This document shows, in pieces, positions 54,247 to 62,766 of a stretch of DNA of 64,000 bases. The notes beneath the pieces were generated by a model. The model was not told the origin of the DNA, searched no databases, and was given only the letters and a program-made list of their open reading frames with translations. Numbering within the stretch: position 1 is the first letter of the stretch; every line of letters starts with the position of its first letter. This stretch comes from Flavobacterium piscinae (GTDB lineage: Bacteria; Bacteroidota; Bacteroidia; Flavobacteriales; Flavobacteriaceae). Both the position numbers and the translations under genes were made by a program. The stretch covers positions 124,001 through 188,000 of the forward strand of contig NZ_SBKQ01000001.1 in assembly GCF_004122145.1 (NCBI RefSeq), given 5' to 3'.

Positions 54247-54272
54247 TGAACACTGCGATTGAATACTGCGAC
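54247..54272. repeat. Two 13-bp tandem repeats in the gap before mrp
   Basis: TGAACACTGCGAT and TGAATACTGCGAC are adjacent and differ at two positions. The 258-base gap 54162-54419 holds nothing else recognisable except AT-rich promoter sequence. Confidence 0.6.
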
Positions 54273-54419
54273 TTCTCATCTATCCCCCCATAAACATTTT
54301 CAATTCTTTAACTACTGTTTCTCTACTTTTCGTATTATCTTTGCAATCTAAATTCAGTTTAAATAAAAACGAATTTTTTATTAATTCAAAATTACCCAAA
54401 ATTTTGGGTGTGGTAAATT

Positions 54420-55565
54420 ATGAAACTCGATAGAAAAGAAATTCTCAAAGCTCTAGAAACCATTTCTGTAGCTGGCGAAGGGAAAAATATGGTGGAAAGC
54501 GGAGCGGTGCAAAACGTACTCACTTTTGGCGATGAAGTTGTGGTGGATTTACTTTTGTCCACTCCGGCATTACACATCAAAAAGAGAGCCGAGGTTGATA
54601 TCATCAAAACCATTCATGATTTGGTGTACGAAAAAGCCAAAGTAAAAGTGAATATTAAGATAGAAGCTCCTCAAAAACCAGAAAATCCCAACCTAATCAA
54701 AGGAAAACCAATTCCCGGAATTAGTAATATCGTAGCCGTAGCCTCCGGGAAAGGAGGTGTTGGGAAATCTACCGTAACTGCCAATTTAGCCGTAACGTTG
54801 GCCAAAATGGGATTCAATGTAGGGGTGCTTGACGCTGATATTTACGGGCCATCGATGCCTATTATGTTCGATGTAGAAAATGAAAAACCAATTTCAGTTG
54901 AGGTAGATGGCAAGTCAAAAATGAAACCGGTTGAAAGTTACGAAGTAAAAATTCTTTCCATCGGATTTTTCACGAAACCCGATCAAGCCGTTATCTGGCG
55001 TGGACCCATGGCAGCCAAAGCCTTAAATCAAATGATTTTTGATGCCGATTGGGGTCAACTTGACTTTTTATTAATTGACTTACCTCCCGGAACAGGCGAT
55101 ATTCACCTTTCTATCATGCAATCGCTTCCTATCACAGGAGCTGTTGTAGTGAGTACGCCACAAGCAGTAGCATTAGCCGATGCTAAAAAAGGAGTGTCCA
55201 TGTTCAAATCAGATGCCATTAGCGTTCCCGTTTTGGGAATTATCGAAAATATGGCTTATTTCACACCGGAAGAACTACCAAACAACAAATATTATATCTT
55301 TGGAAAAGAAGGAGCTAAAAACTTAGCCGAAGATTTGCAAGTACCGGTTTTAGGTGAAATTCCACTTGTGCAAAGCATCCGTGAAGCGGGAGATTACGGT
55401 CGTCCTGCCGCGTTGCAAACGGCTACACCATTAGAAACTGCTTTTGAAGAAATAGCTAGAAACGTTGTCCAAGAGGTTGTGGAACGAAATGAAACGTTGC
55501 CACCCACCGAAGCAATCAAAATAACTACCATGGCTGGTTGTTCAGCTGTAAAAGGGAAAAAATAA
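54420..55565 (+). CDS. Mrp/NBP35-family iron-sulfur carrier ATPase
   Basis: A 381-residue protein with an N-terminal MIP18/DUF59 domain (about residues 1-90) and a P-loop ATPase domain with the deviant Walker A SGKGGVGKST near residue 111, VLDADIYGPSMP near 139 and DLPPGTGDIHLS near 220. The CxxC usually present near residue 290 in ApbC is not seen here (IIENMAYFTPEE), so cluster binding may differ. It probably delivers Fe-S clusters. Its stop overlaps the start of the NifU gene by one base (TAATG). Confidence 0.93.
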   Translation: MKLDRKEILKALETISVAGEGKNMVESGAVQNVLTFGDEVVVDLLLSTPALHIKKRAEVDIIKTIHDLVYEKAKVKVNIKIEAPQKPENPNLIKGKPIPGISNIVAVASGKGGVGKSTVTANLAVTLAKMGFNVGVLDADIYGPSMPIMFDVENEKPISVEVDGKSKMKPVESYEVKILSIGFFTKPDQAVIWRGPMAAKALNQMIFDADWGQLDFLLIDLPPGTGDIHLSIMQSLPITGAVVVSTPQAVALADAKKGVSMFKSDAISVPVLGIIENMAYFTPEELPNNKYYIFGKEGAKNLAEDLQVPVLGEIPLVQSIREAGDYGRPAALQTATPLETAFEEIARNVVQEVVERNETLPPTEAIKITTMAGCSAVKGKK

Positions 55566-55804
55566 TGACAAAAGAAGAAATCAAAATCGGAATAGAAAAT
55601 GCGTTGAATGAAATTCGACCTTTTCTCGAATCAGACGGAGGAAACATTTCGTTAGTTGACATCATCGAAGACAAACACGTAAAAGTCCGTCTAGAAGGGG
55701 CTTGCGTAGCTTGTAGTGTGAACCAAATGACGTTGAAAGCCGGTGTAGAGACGACCATCAAAAAATACGTACCTCAAATCGAGACAGTCGAAAACGTAGC
55801 TTAA
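55565..55804 (+). CDS. NifU C-terminal domain iron-sulfur scaffold protein
   Basis: A 79-residue protein from the ATG at 55565. It is a single NifU-like domain: IENALNEIRPFLESDGGNIS, then the cluster-binding GACVACSVNQMTLKAGVE with CxxC near residues 46-49. It assembles or carries an Fe-S cluster. Coupling to mrp through TAATG suggests the two act together in cluster delivery. Confidence 0.94.
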   Translation: MTKEEIKIGIENALNEIRPFLESDGGNISLVDIIEDKHVKVRLEGACVACSVNQMTLKAGVETTIKKYVPQIETVENVA

Positions 55805-55810
55805 TTTTTT

Positions 55811-55918
55811 GGGCGTGCCCACAAGGGTCGGGCTTTCACCACTCGCTTTTTTGAGACATCCCGAAGGGCTGCCTCAAAAAGAGCTCAAACAATGGTTCAA
55901 TCCCTCACGCAAATCGTG
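55811..55918. repeat. Structured intergenic element with GGGCGTGCCC start
   Basis: A likely non-coding stretch beginning with the palindrome GGGCGTGCCC, followed by GGGTCGGGCTTTCACC. A hairpin (CTTTTTTGAG at 55846-55855 with CTCAAAAAGAG at 55873-55883) and TCAATCCCTCACGC close it. From memory, elements of the form GGGCGTxCCC...GGGTCGGGC...ATCCCTxACGCA recur between genes across flavobacteria. The role is unknown. Confidence 0.55.
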
Positions 55919-55986
55919 CCAACTGATAAAAATCATATTCCAAAGGTAAAAGAACAACTATTTTCGCAAAGTATAATTTAAAAAAC

Positions 55987-56010
55987 TCAGAACCTCAGAA
56001 CCTCAGAACC
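55987..56010. repeat. Three tandem copies of TCAGAACC
   Basis: An 8-bp unit repeated three times, ending 9 bases before the start codon of the ferredoxin reductase gene. The same unit followed by TGAAACC occurs at 62692-62706. Confidence 0.85.
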
Positions 56011-56019
56011 TCAAAAAAA

Positions 56020-57072
56020 ATGATTCAAACCGATATACTCATCATTGGTGCCGGCCCAACTGGACTTTTCGCTGTTTTCGAAGCCGGATTGTTACAATTA
56101 AAATGTCATTTGATTGACGCACTCCCACAACCTGGAGGTCAGTTAGCCGAATTATATCCCAAAAAACCAATTTTTGATATTCCGGGTTATCCGGAAGTAT
56201 TGGCTGGAGATTTGGTGAATAATTTAATGGAGCAAATTAAACAATTTCAACCGGGATTTACACTGGCAGAAACGGCTGAAACCATCGAAAAACTAGAAGA
56301 CGGAACGTTTATTGTAACAACCAATAAAGGCACAAAACATCATGCTAAAGCGGTCGCCATTGCCGGTGGATTAGGAACATTTGAACCTAGAAAACCTGCC
56401 ATTGAAAACATATCTTTTTATGAAGAAAAAGGAGTGGAGTATTTTGTAAAAGATCCTGAACTGTTCCGAGATAAAGATATTGTTATTGCCGGTGGAGGAG
56501 ATTCCGCTTTGGATTGGAGTATTTTTCTGTCTAATGTAGCAAAATCGGTTACTTTAGTGCATAGAAGAAACGAATTCAGAGGGGCATTAGATTCCGTTGA
56601 AAAAGTGCAAGAGCTAAAAAAATTGGGTAAAATTAATTTAATTACACCCGCAGAAGTTGTAGCGATAAATGGGAAAGACCATGTTGAAAGCATTGTTTTA
56701 GAAAATGATGGCATCCAACAAACAGTAGAAACCGATTATTTTATTCCGCTTTTTGGCTTAACACCAAAATTAGGAGCTATCGCCAATTGGGGATTAGAGA
56801 TTGAAAAGAATGCCATCAAAGTAAATAATGCTTTAGATTATCAAACCAACATTGAAGGAATTTATGCCATTGGCGACGTAAATATTTATCCCGGAAAATT
56901 AAAACTCATTTTATGTGGATTCCACGAAGCTACATTAATGTGTCAAAGTGTTTACAACCGAATAAATCCCGGTAAAAAATACGTTTTAAAATACACTACT
57001 GTTTCCGGCGTTGATGGATTTGACGGAACACGTAAAGAAGCTGAAAAAGCGGTTGTAAAAGCAATAGAATAA
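56020..57072 (+). CDS. Ferredoxin--NADP reductase, thioredoxin-reductase-like (YumC type)
   Basis: A 350-residue flavoprotein: FAD-binding ILIIGAGPTGLFAVFEAGLL (residues 5-24), NADPH-binding DIVIAGGGDSALDWSIFLS near 155 and the C-terminal FAD motif GIYAIGDVNIYPGK near 285. It lacks the CxxC disulfide of thioredoxin reductases and has a C-terminal extension, as YumC-type reductases do. It exchanges electrons between NADPH and ferredoxin; a 2Fe-2S ferredoxin gene lies 668 bases downstream, after an inserted pair of small genes. Confidence 0.92.
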   Translation: MIQTDILIIGAGPTGLFAVFEAGLLQLKCHLIDALPQPGGQLAELYPKKPIFDIPGYPEVLAGDLVNNLMEQIKQFQPGFTLAETAETIEKLEDGTFIVTTNKGTKHHAKAVAIAGGLGTFEPRKPAIENISFYEEKGVEYFVKDPELFRDKDIVIAGGGDSALDWSIFLSNVAKSVTLVHRRNEFRGALDSVEKVQELKKLGKINLITPAEVVAINGKDHVESIVLENDGIQQTVETDYFIPLFGLTPKLGAIANWGLEIEKNAIKVNNALDYQTNIEGIYAIGDVNIYPGKLKLILCGFHEATLMCQSVYNRINPGKKYVLKYTTVSGVDGFDGTRKEAEKAVVKAIE

Positions 57073-57089
57073 ATTTTTATCTTTGTATT

Positions 57090-57302
57090 ATGGATGATAC
57101 TATAAAAATGGATAGAAGTGTCGCTGCTAAAATTTCTTTTGAAGATGCAGATGACCATGTTACATTTTTTAAAGATAAATCACCAATAGAAAGATTAAAT
57201 TATGCATGTGATATAATTAATTCTATTTTTAATTCTGATCCGCTACAAAAAGTTGATAGAACGATTATTTCCACTCGAAAACATGCCGACAAATCTCTTT
57301 AA
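57090..57302 (+). CDS. Small protein paired with the nucleotidyltransferase, possible toxin-antitoxin partner
   Basis: A 70-residue soluble protein (MDDTIKMDRSVAAKISFEDA, then TFFKDKSPIERLNYACDIIN) with no signal peptide. Its 3' end overlaps the nucleotidyltransferase start by 20 bases. The small-partner plus nucleotidyltransferase layout recalls toxin-antitoxin pairs, but its own family is not recognised. It begins 17 bases after the reductase stop. Confidence 0.75.
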   Translation: MDDTIKMDRSVAAKISFEDADDHVTFFKDKSPIERLNYACDIINSIFNSDPLQKVDRTIISTRKHADKSL

Positions 57303-57741
57303 TGCTGACTTTTTAGATTTTTTAGAGCTTCTTGACAAGCATGATGTAGATTTTCTATTGGTAGGAGGTTATGCTGTTATTTTGCATGGCTATATAAGAA
57401 GCACTGGTGACTTAGATTTATGGATCAATAAAACGTCAAAAAATTATAACAATTTAAAAAAAGCGTACCTTGATTTTGGTGCCCCTATTTTTTCAAAAGA
57501 AGAATTTGAGAGCGATAAATTTGACGTTTGGAGTATGGGGAATGAGCCTCGAAAGATTGAAATTCTAACGCACGTAGACGGTTTGGTTTTTGAGGAAAGC
57601 AAGAAAAATTGTAATTGGTTAGCGTTAGAAAAAAGCAAGGTACCTTACATAGATTTTGACGATTTAATTAAAAATAAAATGGCATCTGGGCGATACAAAG
57701 ATTTAGCCGATATAGAAGCATTAAAGAAGAAAAAGGAATAA
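57283..57741 (+). CDS. DUF6036-like nucleotidyltransferase
   Basis: About 152 residues from the ATG at 57283. The nucleotidyltransferase core is FLLVGGYAVILHGYIRSTGD with D-L-D (DLDLWINK) near residues 46-48, the two carboxylates that bind metal. MNT/AbiEii-related enzymes modify tRNA or protein partners, often as toxins or antitoxins. The stop overlaps the ferredoxin start (TAATG), so an inserted pair has become translationally coupled to a metabolic gene. Confidence 0.82.
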   Translation: MPTNLFNADFLDFLELLDKHDVDFLLVGGYAVILHGYIRSTGDLDLWINKTSKNYNNLKKAYLDFGAPIFSKEEFESDKFDVWSMGNEPRKIEILTHVDGLVFEESKKNCNWLALEKSKVPYIDFDDLIKNKMASGRYKDLADIEALKKKKE

Positions 57742-58073
57742 TGCAACAAGACATCACTATCAAAATCACCGATCGAAACGGAGTAAAGCATGAAGTACAA
57801 GCTCCAACCGATATGAACATGAACATCATGGAACTCATTCGTGCTTACGAGTTAGCCGAGGAAGGTACTGTTGGCGTTTGTGGTGGAATGGCCATGTGTG
57901 CCTCTTGTCAATGTTATGTTTTGAATGATGTAATTTCGCTGGAACGAAATCCGGATGAAGAAGCAATGCTTTGGGAGGCTTATCATGTGAAAGAGAATTC
58001 TCGTTTAGGTTGTCAAATTCCGATTACTCCTGAAATAGAAGGATTGGAAATTGAGATTGCTCCTGAGCAATAA
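57741..58073 (+). CDS. 2Fe-2S ferredoxin, adrenodoxin type
   Basis: A 110-residue ferredoxin with the cluster cysteines C47, C53, C56 and C92 (CGGMAMCASCQCYV and NSRLGCQIPI), the C-x5-C-x2-C...C spacing of the adrenodoxin/Isc group. C58 is an additional Cys. It probably receives electrons from the reductase at 56020-57072. It starts by TAATG overlap with the nucleotidyltransferase gene. Confidence 0.95.
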   Translation: MQQDITIKITDRNGVKHEVQAPTDMNMNIMELIRAYELAEEGTVGVCGGMAMCASCQCYVLNDVISLERNPDEEAMLWEAYHVKENSRLGCQIPITPEIEGLEIEIAPEQ

Positions 58074-58074
58074 A

Positions 58075-58788
58075 TTAATTTCCCAAAATAGTGACTGCTA
58101 TAGGAAGAATTCTCTCCACAAATTTAGAATAAGCCAATTCAGAGGGATGTAAATTATCAGAAGCAACTAAATTTGGGTTGTTTAAACCTTCTCGAGTAAT
58201 ATCTGTGATATTTACAAATTCAATTCCAAGTGATTTCGCATGATTTTGGGCGAATAAATTATAATTATCCAATTGATTAGAAATGTTCTCCGGATTTGAA
58301 CTTCCCTGTCCGAAAGGGGTATATGCATAATCAGGAATAGAAACCACAATGACACGATTTTTATCTCCTTTTGCTAAGGTTATAGCCGTTTGAAGCAGTT
58401 CAGGAAATTCAGTTTCATATAATGAAAATGGTTTGTTTTGGTATTGATTGTTAACACCAATTAACAACGTTACCAAATCGTATTGAGCTTGCAAATTTTC
58501 ATTTGCGATAGCGTTTTTTAAGTTCGTGGTTGTCCAACCGGTTTGAGCCACCACTTTTACAAAAATATTATCAGTAGAAGGTAAATAATTCATCAAACTA
58601 TCTTTCAATTGTTCCGGAAATCGACAAGTCTCACAAACGTTTTGTCCAATTGTATAACTATCACCCAATGCTAAATAGTTAAGATTCCTAACTGTTGGTT
58701 CGGGAATAATTGGTGTTGTTTCATCTGTGGTTGAACATCCGATTATTGGTGTTATTACAGTCATTAAAAAGAAAATCAATTTTCTCAT
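58075..58788 (-). CDS. SGNH/GDSL hydrolase lipoprotein
   Basis: A 237-residue lipoprotein (MRKLIFFLMTVITPIIGC) with an SGNH esterase fold: block I ALGDSYTIGQN near residue 41 (catalytic Ser), block III LLIGVNNQYQ near 110 with Asn, and block V DNLHPSELAY near 212 with Asp and His. It probably hydrolyses ester bonds of lipids or polysaccharides at the periplasm or surface. Its ATG overlaps the stop of the metallophosphoesterase gene by 4 bases. Confidence 0.9.
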   Translation of the reverse strand: MRKLIFFLMTVITPIIGCSTTDETTPIIPEPTVRNLNYLALGDSYTIGQNVCETCRFPEQLKDSLMNYLPSTDNIFVKVVAQTGWTTTNLKNAIANENLQAQYDLVTLLIGVNNQYQNKPFSLYETEFPELLQTAITLAKGDKNRVIVVSIPDYAYTPFGQGSSNPENISNQLDNYNLFAQNHAKSLGIEFVNITDITREGLNNPNLVASDNLHPSELAYSKFVERILPIAVTILGN

Positions 58789-59693
58789 ACTTTTTTAGTT
58801 TGGTAATCATTTAATTTATTTGGGCCTTCCAAAACTTCTTTTACAATTTGTAGTGTTCCATCTGATTTGGTATCAATAAACCATTTAATTAATGAAATAG
58901 TACCCTCAACAATCTCAATTCCGGTAATACTTCTAGGGTGTACACAACTTCCGTCATTAAAATAGTTGATAGAGTTGTCATTAATATTGGGAAAACGTGG
59001 ACGATGCGTATGTCCGGTTATTGTGATAATATTATTATTGTCGGCAATCCATTTTTTTATCCTTCGTTCAATTTTAATTAATTCAACATAATTCTTAGCT
59101 GGACTCGTCGGGTCTTTTATTCCCCAAACTTGAAGAGGGTTCCATAAAATTTGAACCAAAAATCGATTGATTTTCCATCCAATGTAATTCATAAAATCGG
59201 CCTGATGACCGTGGGTTAAAAAAAGGTGCTGACCGGTTTCTGAATTTTCTAACACAATGGCTTCATGGTATTGAATTCCGGTAAAAAGTGGTTCGTCTTT
59301 ACCTGCTTTTGGATCAAAAAAAGTGCTTAATTTTTTCTTTACCACATTTTTATCTCGATAAACCATGTCGTGATTGCCATAAATCATGTGCAACCGATTT
59401 GAATCATGAAATTTTTTTAAAAGTAAATACACATTTTTATGTGCTTCAAAAATTTCTTTAAAAAATAAATTCTCCCATAATTCATCACCGTCACCCAATT
59501 CACAATAACTGAAACCATTTGCGAAATAATGGTTCATCGCATGAAAATAAATATTTCGATTACTGGCAAAGTCATCGGCAAAACTGGCATCACCACGATG
59601 ACAATCGCTAAAAAGAATAAACTTTGACTTGTTGTCAAACGGAATTCTTTTGGCATTTTTAAATGCTCTTGTGAGACGGGTTTGTGATGACAT
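58785..59693 (-). CDS. Calcineurin-type metallophosphoesterase, LpxH-like
   Basis: A 302-residue enzyme with all phosphoesterase motifs: FSDCHRGD near residue 29, ELGDGDELWE near 62, YGNHDMVYRD near 105, LTHGHQADF near 160 and TGHTHRPRF near 228. The order matches UDP-2,3-diacylglucosamine hydrolases and related envelope phosphoesterases, but it is longer than typical LpxH and the substrate is open. It is followed by, and coupled to, the SGNH lipoprotein gene. Confidence 0.88.
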   Translation of the reverse strand: MSSQTRLTRAFKNAKRIPFDNKSKFILFSDCHRGDASFADDFASNRNIYFHAMNHYFANGFSYCELGDGDELWENLFFKEIFEAHKNVYLLLKKFHDSNRLHMIYGNHDMVYRDKNVVKKKLSTFFDPKAGKDEPLFTGIQYHEAIVLENSETGQHLFLTHGHQADFMNYIGWKINRFLVQILWNPLQVWGIKDPTSPAKNYVELIKIERRIKKWIADNNNIITITGHTHRPRFPNINDNSINYFNDGSCVHPRSITGIEIVEGTISLIKWFIDTKSDGTLQIVKEVLEGPNKLNDYQTKKV

Positions 59694-59728
59694 TTTTGAA
59701 ATTAAATACTAAAGATAGTAGAAATCAA

Positions 59729-60511
59729 TTAGTAGCAAACTTCTTTTTGAGAAATTTTTTCTTCTATCGCATCCCAAAGTGCAATTCGTTTATCTAAAGC
59801 TTGAATGGAAATTTCTTCTACTTCTTTCCATTTTGTTTCATTTTCTCCACATAATTCGTTTATCATTAGCATTGCCATTGGACCATGTTCATCACTATCT
59901 AGCTCAATATGTCTTTCAAAATAATAAATCAATTTAGACAAATCGGTTTCAGGAAAATTGGCTTGTAAATTTTTTAAGATAGCGGTAAACATCTCCGGGA
60001 TCAAATCTTCTCTTCCAAAAGTGAATGCGGCAGCAATTTCATGAGCTTTACCTTGTTCAATGACACGGAATGTAAAATCTAGAAATGCTTTGATATTTGG
60101 ATGTAAATCGCTTTGTTTGATTGAAACGAATATGTTTTGAGTTTGAATTACATTTTCTAAAAACAATTCTATTTGTCTAGTTTCTGCACCACATGATTGC
60201 ATTGCATCAATATACATTTCGTAATGGCTTTGTCTTTTTCCGTCTATCGAAAGATCGGTTTCTTCTGCCAAAACGATTTCGTTAATAAGGTAACGTGTTT
60301 CTGGATTACCAACCGGTAACCAAGGGGTTGATGTGCAAGTTAAAGAAGCTTGAAGAGCTTTTAATAACGACATAAAATCCCATACGGCATATACATGAGA
60401 CTCTTGAAATTGTCTTAAATCATCAATAGTTTTTATTTTTTTATATAACGAATGTTGCAATAATTGCTCTTTTAGGGGTTGTATTTTTTTATTGATAATT
60501 GAAATATTCAT
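59729..60511 (-). CDS. DUF3050 protein, haem-oxygenase-like fold
   Basis: A 260-residue, all-helical protein with the DUF3050 pattern: FQESHVYAVWDFMSLLKALQ near residue 35, LINEIVLAEETD near 75, and YFERHIELDSDEHGP near 210. The conserved Glu and His residues resemble the ligand pattern of haem-oxygenase-like diiron oxidases, which makes a metal enzyme plausible. Function is unknown. The gene follows a terminator on its upstream side and stands alone. Confidence 0.85.
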   Translation of the reverse strand: MNISIINKKIQPLKEQLLQHSLYKKIKTIDDLRQFQESHVYAVWDFMSLLKALQASLTCTSTPWLPVGNPETRYLINEIVLAEETDLSIDGKRQSHYEMYIDAMQSCGAETRQIELFLENVIQTQNIFVSIKQSDLHPNIKAFLDFTFRVIEQGKAHEIAAAFTFGREDLIPEMFTAILKNLQANFPETDLSKLIYYFERHIELDSDEHGPMAMLMINELCGENETKWKEVEEISIQALDKRIALWDAIEEKISQKEVCY

Positions 60512-60571
60512 AGCATTTTTTATTTATATATACGAAGTGAAACGAATGATAGTTTTACCTATACAAAACTA

Positions 60572-60601
60572 AAAAAGCTTCATCGAAAGAGGAAGCTTTT
60601 T
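60572..60601 (-). terminator. Terminator after the acyl-CoA dehydrogenase gene
   Basis: AAAAAGCTTC and GAAGCTTTTT are perfect 10-bp arms around a ten-base loop, 25 bases beyond the stop codon of the dehydrogenase gene on the minus strand. Confidence 0.85.
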
Positions 60602-60625
60602 ATATTGATTTTAATTATTGTTTAA

Positions 60626-61804
60626 TTACTTGAATGCTTGCATACCTGTAATATCTGCTCCAGTAATTAACAAATGAATATCATGAGTACCTTCATACGT
60701 AATCACCGATTCTAAATTCATACTGTGACGCATAATTGAATATTCTCCGGTAATTCCCATTCCGCCAAGTATTTGACGAGCTTCTCTGGCAATGTTAATC
60801 GCCATGTCAACATTGTTTCTTTTGGCCATAGAAATTTGAGCCGTAGTTGCTTTTCCTTCATTACGCAAAACACCTAAACGCCACGTTAGCAATTGAGCCT
60901 TTGTGATTTCTGTAATCATTTCGGCTAATTTTTTCTGTTGCAATTGTGTCGCAGCAATTGGTTTATCAAACTGGATTCGTTCTTTGGCGTAGCGTAAAGC
61001 AGTGTCATAACAGTCCATTGCAGCACCTATTGCACCCCAAGCAATTCCGTATCTGGCAGAATCTAAACAACCCAGTGGTGCTCCTAATCCGGATTTACCC
61101 GGTAGTAAATTTTCCTTTGGAACTTTTACGTTATCAAAAATTAATTCGCCAGTAGCCGAAGCACGAAGTGACCATTTATTATGAGTTTCAGGTGTGGTAA
61201 AACCTTCCATTCCTCTTTCAACAATCAATCCGTGAATTCGTCCTTCTTCATTTTTTGCCCAAACTACGGCAATATCTGCAAATGGGGCATTGGATATCCA
61301 CATTTTGGCACCGTTCAGTAAATAATGGTCGCCTTTATCTTTAAAATTAGTGGTCATTCCTCCCGGATTTGAACCATGATCGGGTTCTGTTAAACCAAAA
61401 CAACCCATCATTTCACCGGTAGCTAGTTTTGGTAGATATTTCATGCGTTGTTCTTCGTTGCCATATTTCCAAATTGGATACATAACCAAAGAGGATTGAA
61501 CGGAAGAAGTAGAACGAACTCCGGAATCACCTCTTTCAATTTCCTGCATAATTAACCCATACGAAATTTGATCTAAACCGGCACCACCGTATTCTTCCGG
61601 AATGTAGGGTCCAAAACCACCAATTTCTCCTAATCCCTTGATAATTTGTTTAGGGAATTCAGCACGTTGAGCATAATCTTCAATTATTGGAGACACTTCT
61701 CTTTTCACCCAAGCACGAGCAGAATCACGCACTAATTTGTGCTCATCAGTTAGCAAATCATCTAGTAAATAATAATCAGGAGCTTGAAATAAATCTGGTT
61801 TCAT
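60626..61804 (-). CDS. Acyl-CoA dehydrogenase, glutaryl-CoA dehydrogenase-like
   Basis: A 392-residue flavoprotein with MGCFGLTEPDHGSNPGGM near residue 133 (FAD/substrate loop), AKMWISNAPFADIAVVWAKN near 165, and VITYEGTHDIHLLITGADIT near 370, where the Glu of YEGTHD is the catalytic base. The sequence and the C-terminal ITG pattern fit glutaryl-CoA dehydrogenase, which oxidises and decarboxylates glutaryl-CoA in lysine and tryptophan breakdown. It is monocistronic, with its own terminator. Confidence 0.93.
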   Translation of the reverse strand: MKPDLFQAPDYYLLDDLLTDEHKLVRDSARAWVKREVSPIIEDYAQRAEFPKQIIKGLGEIGGFGPYIPEEYGGAGLDQISYGLIMQEIERGDSGVRSTSSVQSSLVMYPIWKYGNEEQRMKYLPKLATGEMMGCFGLTEPDHGSNPGGMTTNFKDKGDHYLLNGAKMWISNAPFADIAVVWAKNEEGRIHGLIVERGMEGFTTPETHNKWSLRASATGELIFDNVKVPKENLLPGKSGLGAPLGCLDSARYGIAWGAIGAAMDCYDTALRYAKERIQFDKPIAATQLQQKKLAEMITEITKAQLLTWRLGVLRNEGKATTAQISMAKRNNVDMAINIAREARQILGGMGITGEYSIMRHSMNLESVITYEGTHDIHLLITGADITGMQAFK

Positions 61805-61948
61805 AATTTGTATAGTGTAAATTAGAGAGTACTAATTATTAAATTGACAATCTCTATTAGTTATAGAATCTTAACGAAAACGTTTGCAAAAATAGTTAAA
61901 GAAATGTAACAAATCAACGAACGATTGTTATATTTTATCAAAACTAAA

Positions 61949-62656
61949 TCACATTTTTAAATAAAAATCTTTGGTTAGATTGATATAATCATCCGTATAT
62001 TCATGACGATTGATTTCGATAATTAGTTCATCTGCTTCTAAAACCGGCAATTCATAGCGTTTAAAAGCCAACAAACTCCGTTTAATTTCTGTGGTAGGAG
62101 TGCCTTTTACTCGAGTTACTTTTACGGGATAAAGTTCTACTTCGGCACACAAATCTATAAAGCTTTCTTCTTCTTTGTGTGGAATAATTACAGCAAAAAT
62201 CCCATTTTCTGAAAGTAATAAATTTGCGGCTTCAACCAAATTTTCAAAAGGCATTGCATCTTGAAATCGAGCTAAATCCCGTTGCGAATTTTCGGTTTTA
62301 AAATCCTCAGTGTAAAAAGGAGGATTGGAAATGATTAAATCGTATTCGTCTTCCGGTTCTTCCACAAACTCATCCAAACCGGCATGAAAACAAAATATTC
62401 GATCTCCCCAAGGCGAATTTTCAAAATTTTCAACGCATTGTTCGTAGGCGTCTTCGTCAATTTCTATGGCATCAATTTGTTCGGCATGACTTCGTTGGGC
62501 AATCATCAAGGATAAAATGCCGGTTCCCGCACCAATATCTAAAACTGAAAAAGGATTATTTTCAATCGGACACCAAGCTCCCAACAGCACACTATCGGTA
62601 CCTACTTTCATAGCACATCGATTTTGTTGAATAGAAAATTGTTTGAATTGAAACAC
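61949..62656 (-). CDS. trmN6: tRNA1(Val) (adenine(37)-N6)-methyltransferase
   Basis: A 235-residue SAM methyltransferase with VLDIGAGTGILSLMIAQRSH near residue 38 and the catalytic NPPF of LIISNPPFYTEDFK near 110, typical of TrmN6/YfiC. The N-terminal FSIQQNRCAMKVGTDSVLLG is also conserved. It methylates A37 of tRNA-Val. Its promoter gap contains the CTTGAAACC-type repeat. Confidence 0.92.
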   Translation of the reverse strand: MFQFKQFSIQQNRCAMKVGTDSVLLGAWCPIENNPFSVLDIGAGTGILSLMIAQRSHAEQIDAIEIDEDAYEQCVENFENSPWGDRIFCFHAGLDEFVEEPEDEYDLIISNPPFYTEDFKTENSQRDLARFQDAMPFENLVEAANLLLSENGIFAVIIPHKEEESFIDLCAEVELYPVKVTRVKGTPTTEIKRSLLAFKRYELPVLEADELIIEINRHEYTDDYINLTKDFYLKM

Positions 62657-62692
62657 GGTGATTAACGATTTAAGATTGAAGATTTTTGATTT

Positions 62693-62765
62693 CAGAACCT
62701 GAAACCCGACCCGAAGCGGAGCCGAACAGAGCGAAGCTGAACTTGAAACCTGAAACCTGAAACTT
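62693..62765. repeat. Compound short repeat of CAGAACC/TGAAACC units
   Basis: CAGAACCTGAAACC at 62693-62706, a GC-richer middle (CCGAAGCGGAGCCGAAC), and CTTGAAACCTGAAACCTGAAAC ending at 62763. Similar units occur at 12624-12638, 55987-56010 and as an inverted pair at 1236-1264, always in gaps. Confidence 0.7.
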
Positions 62766-62766
62766 T

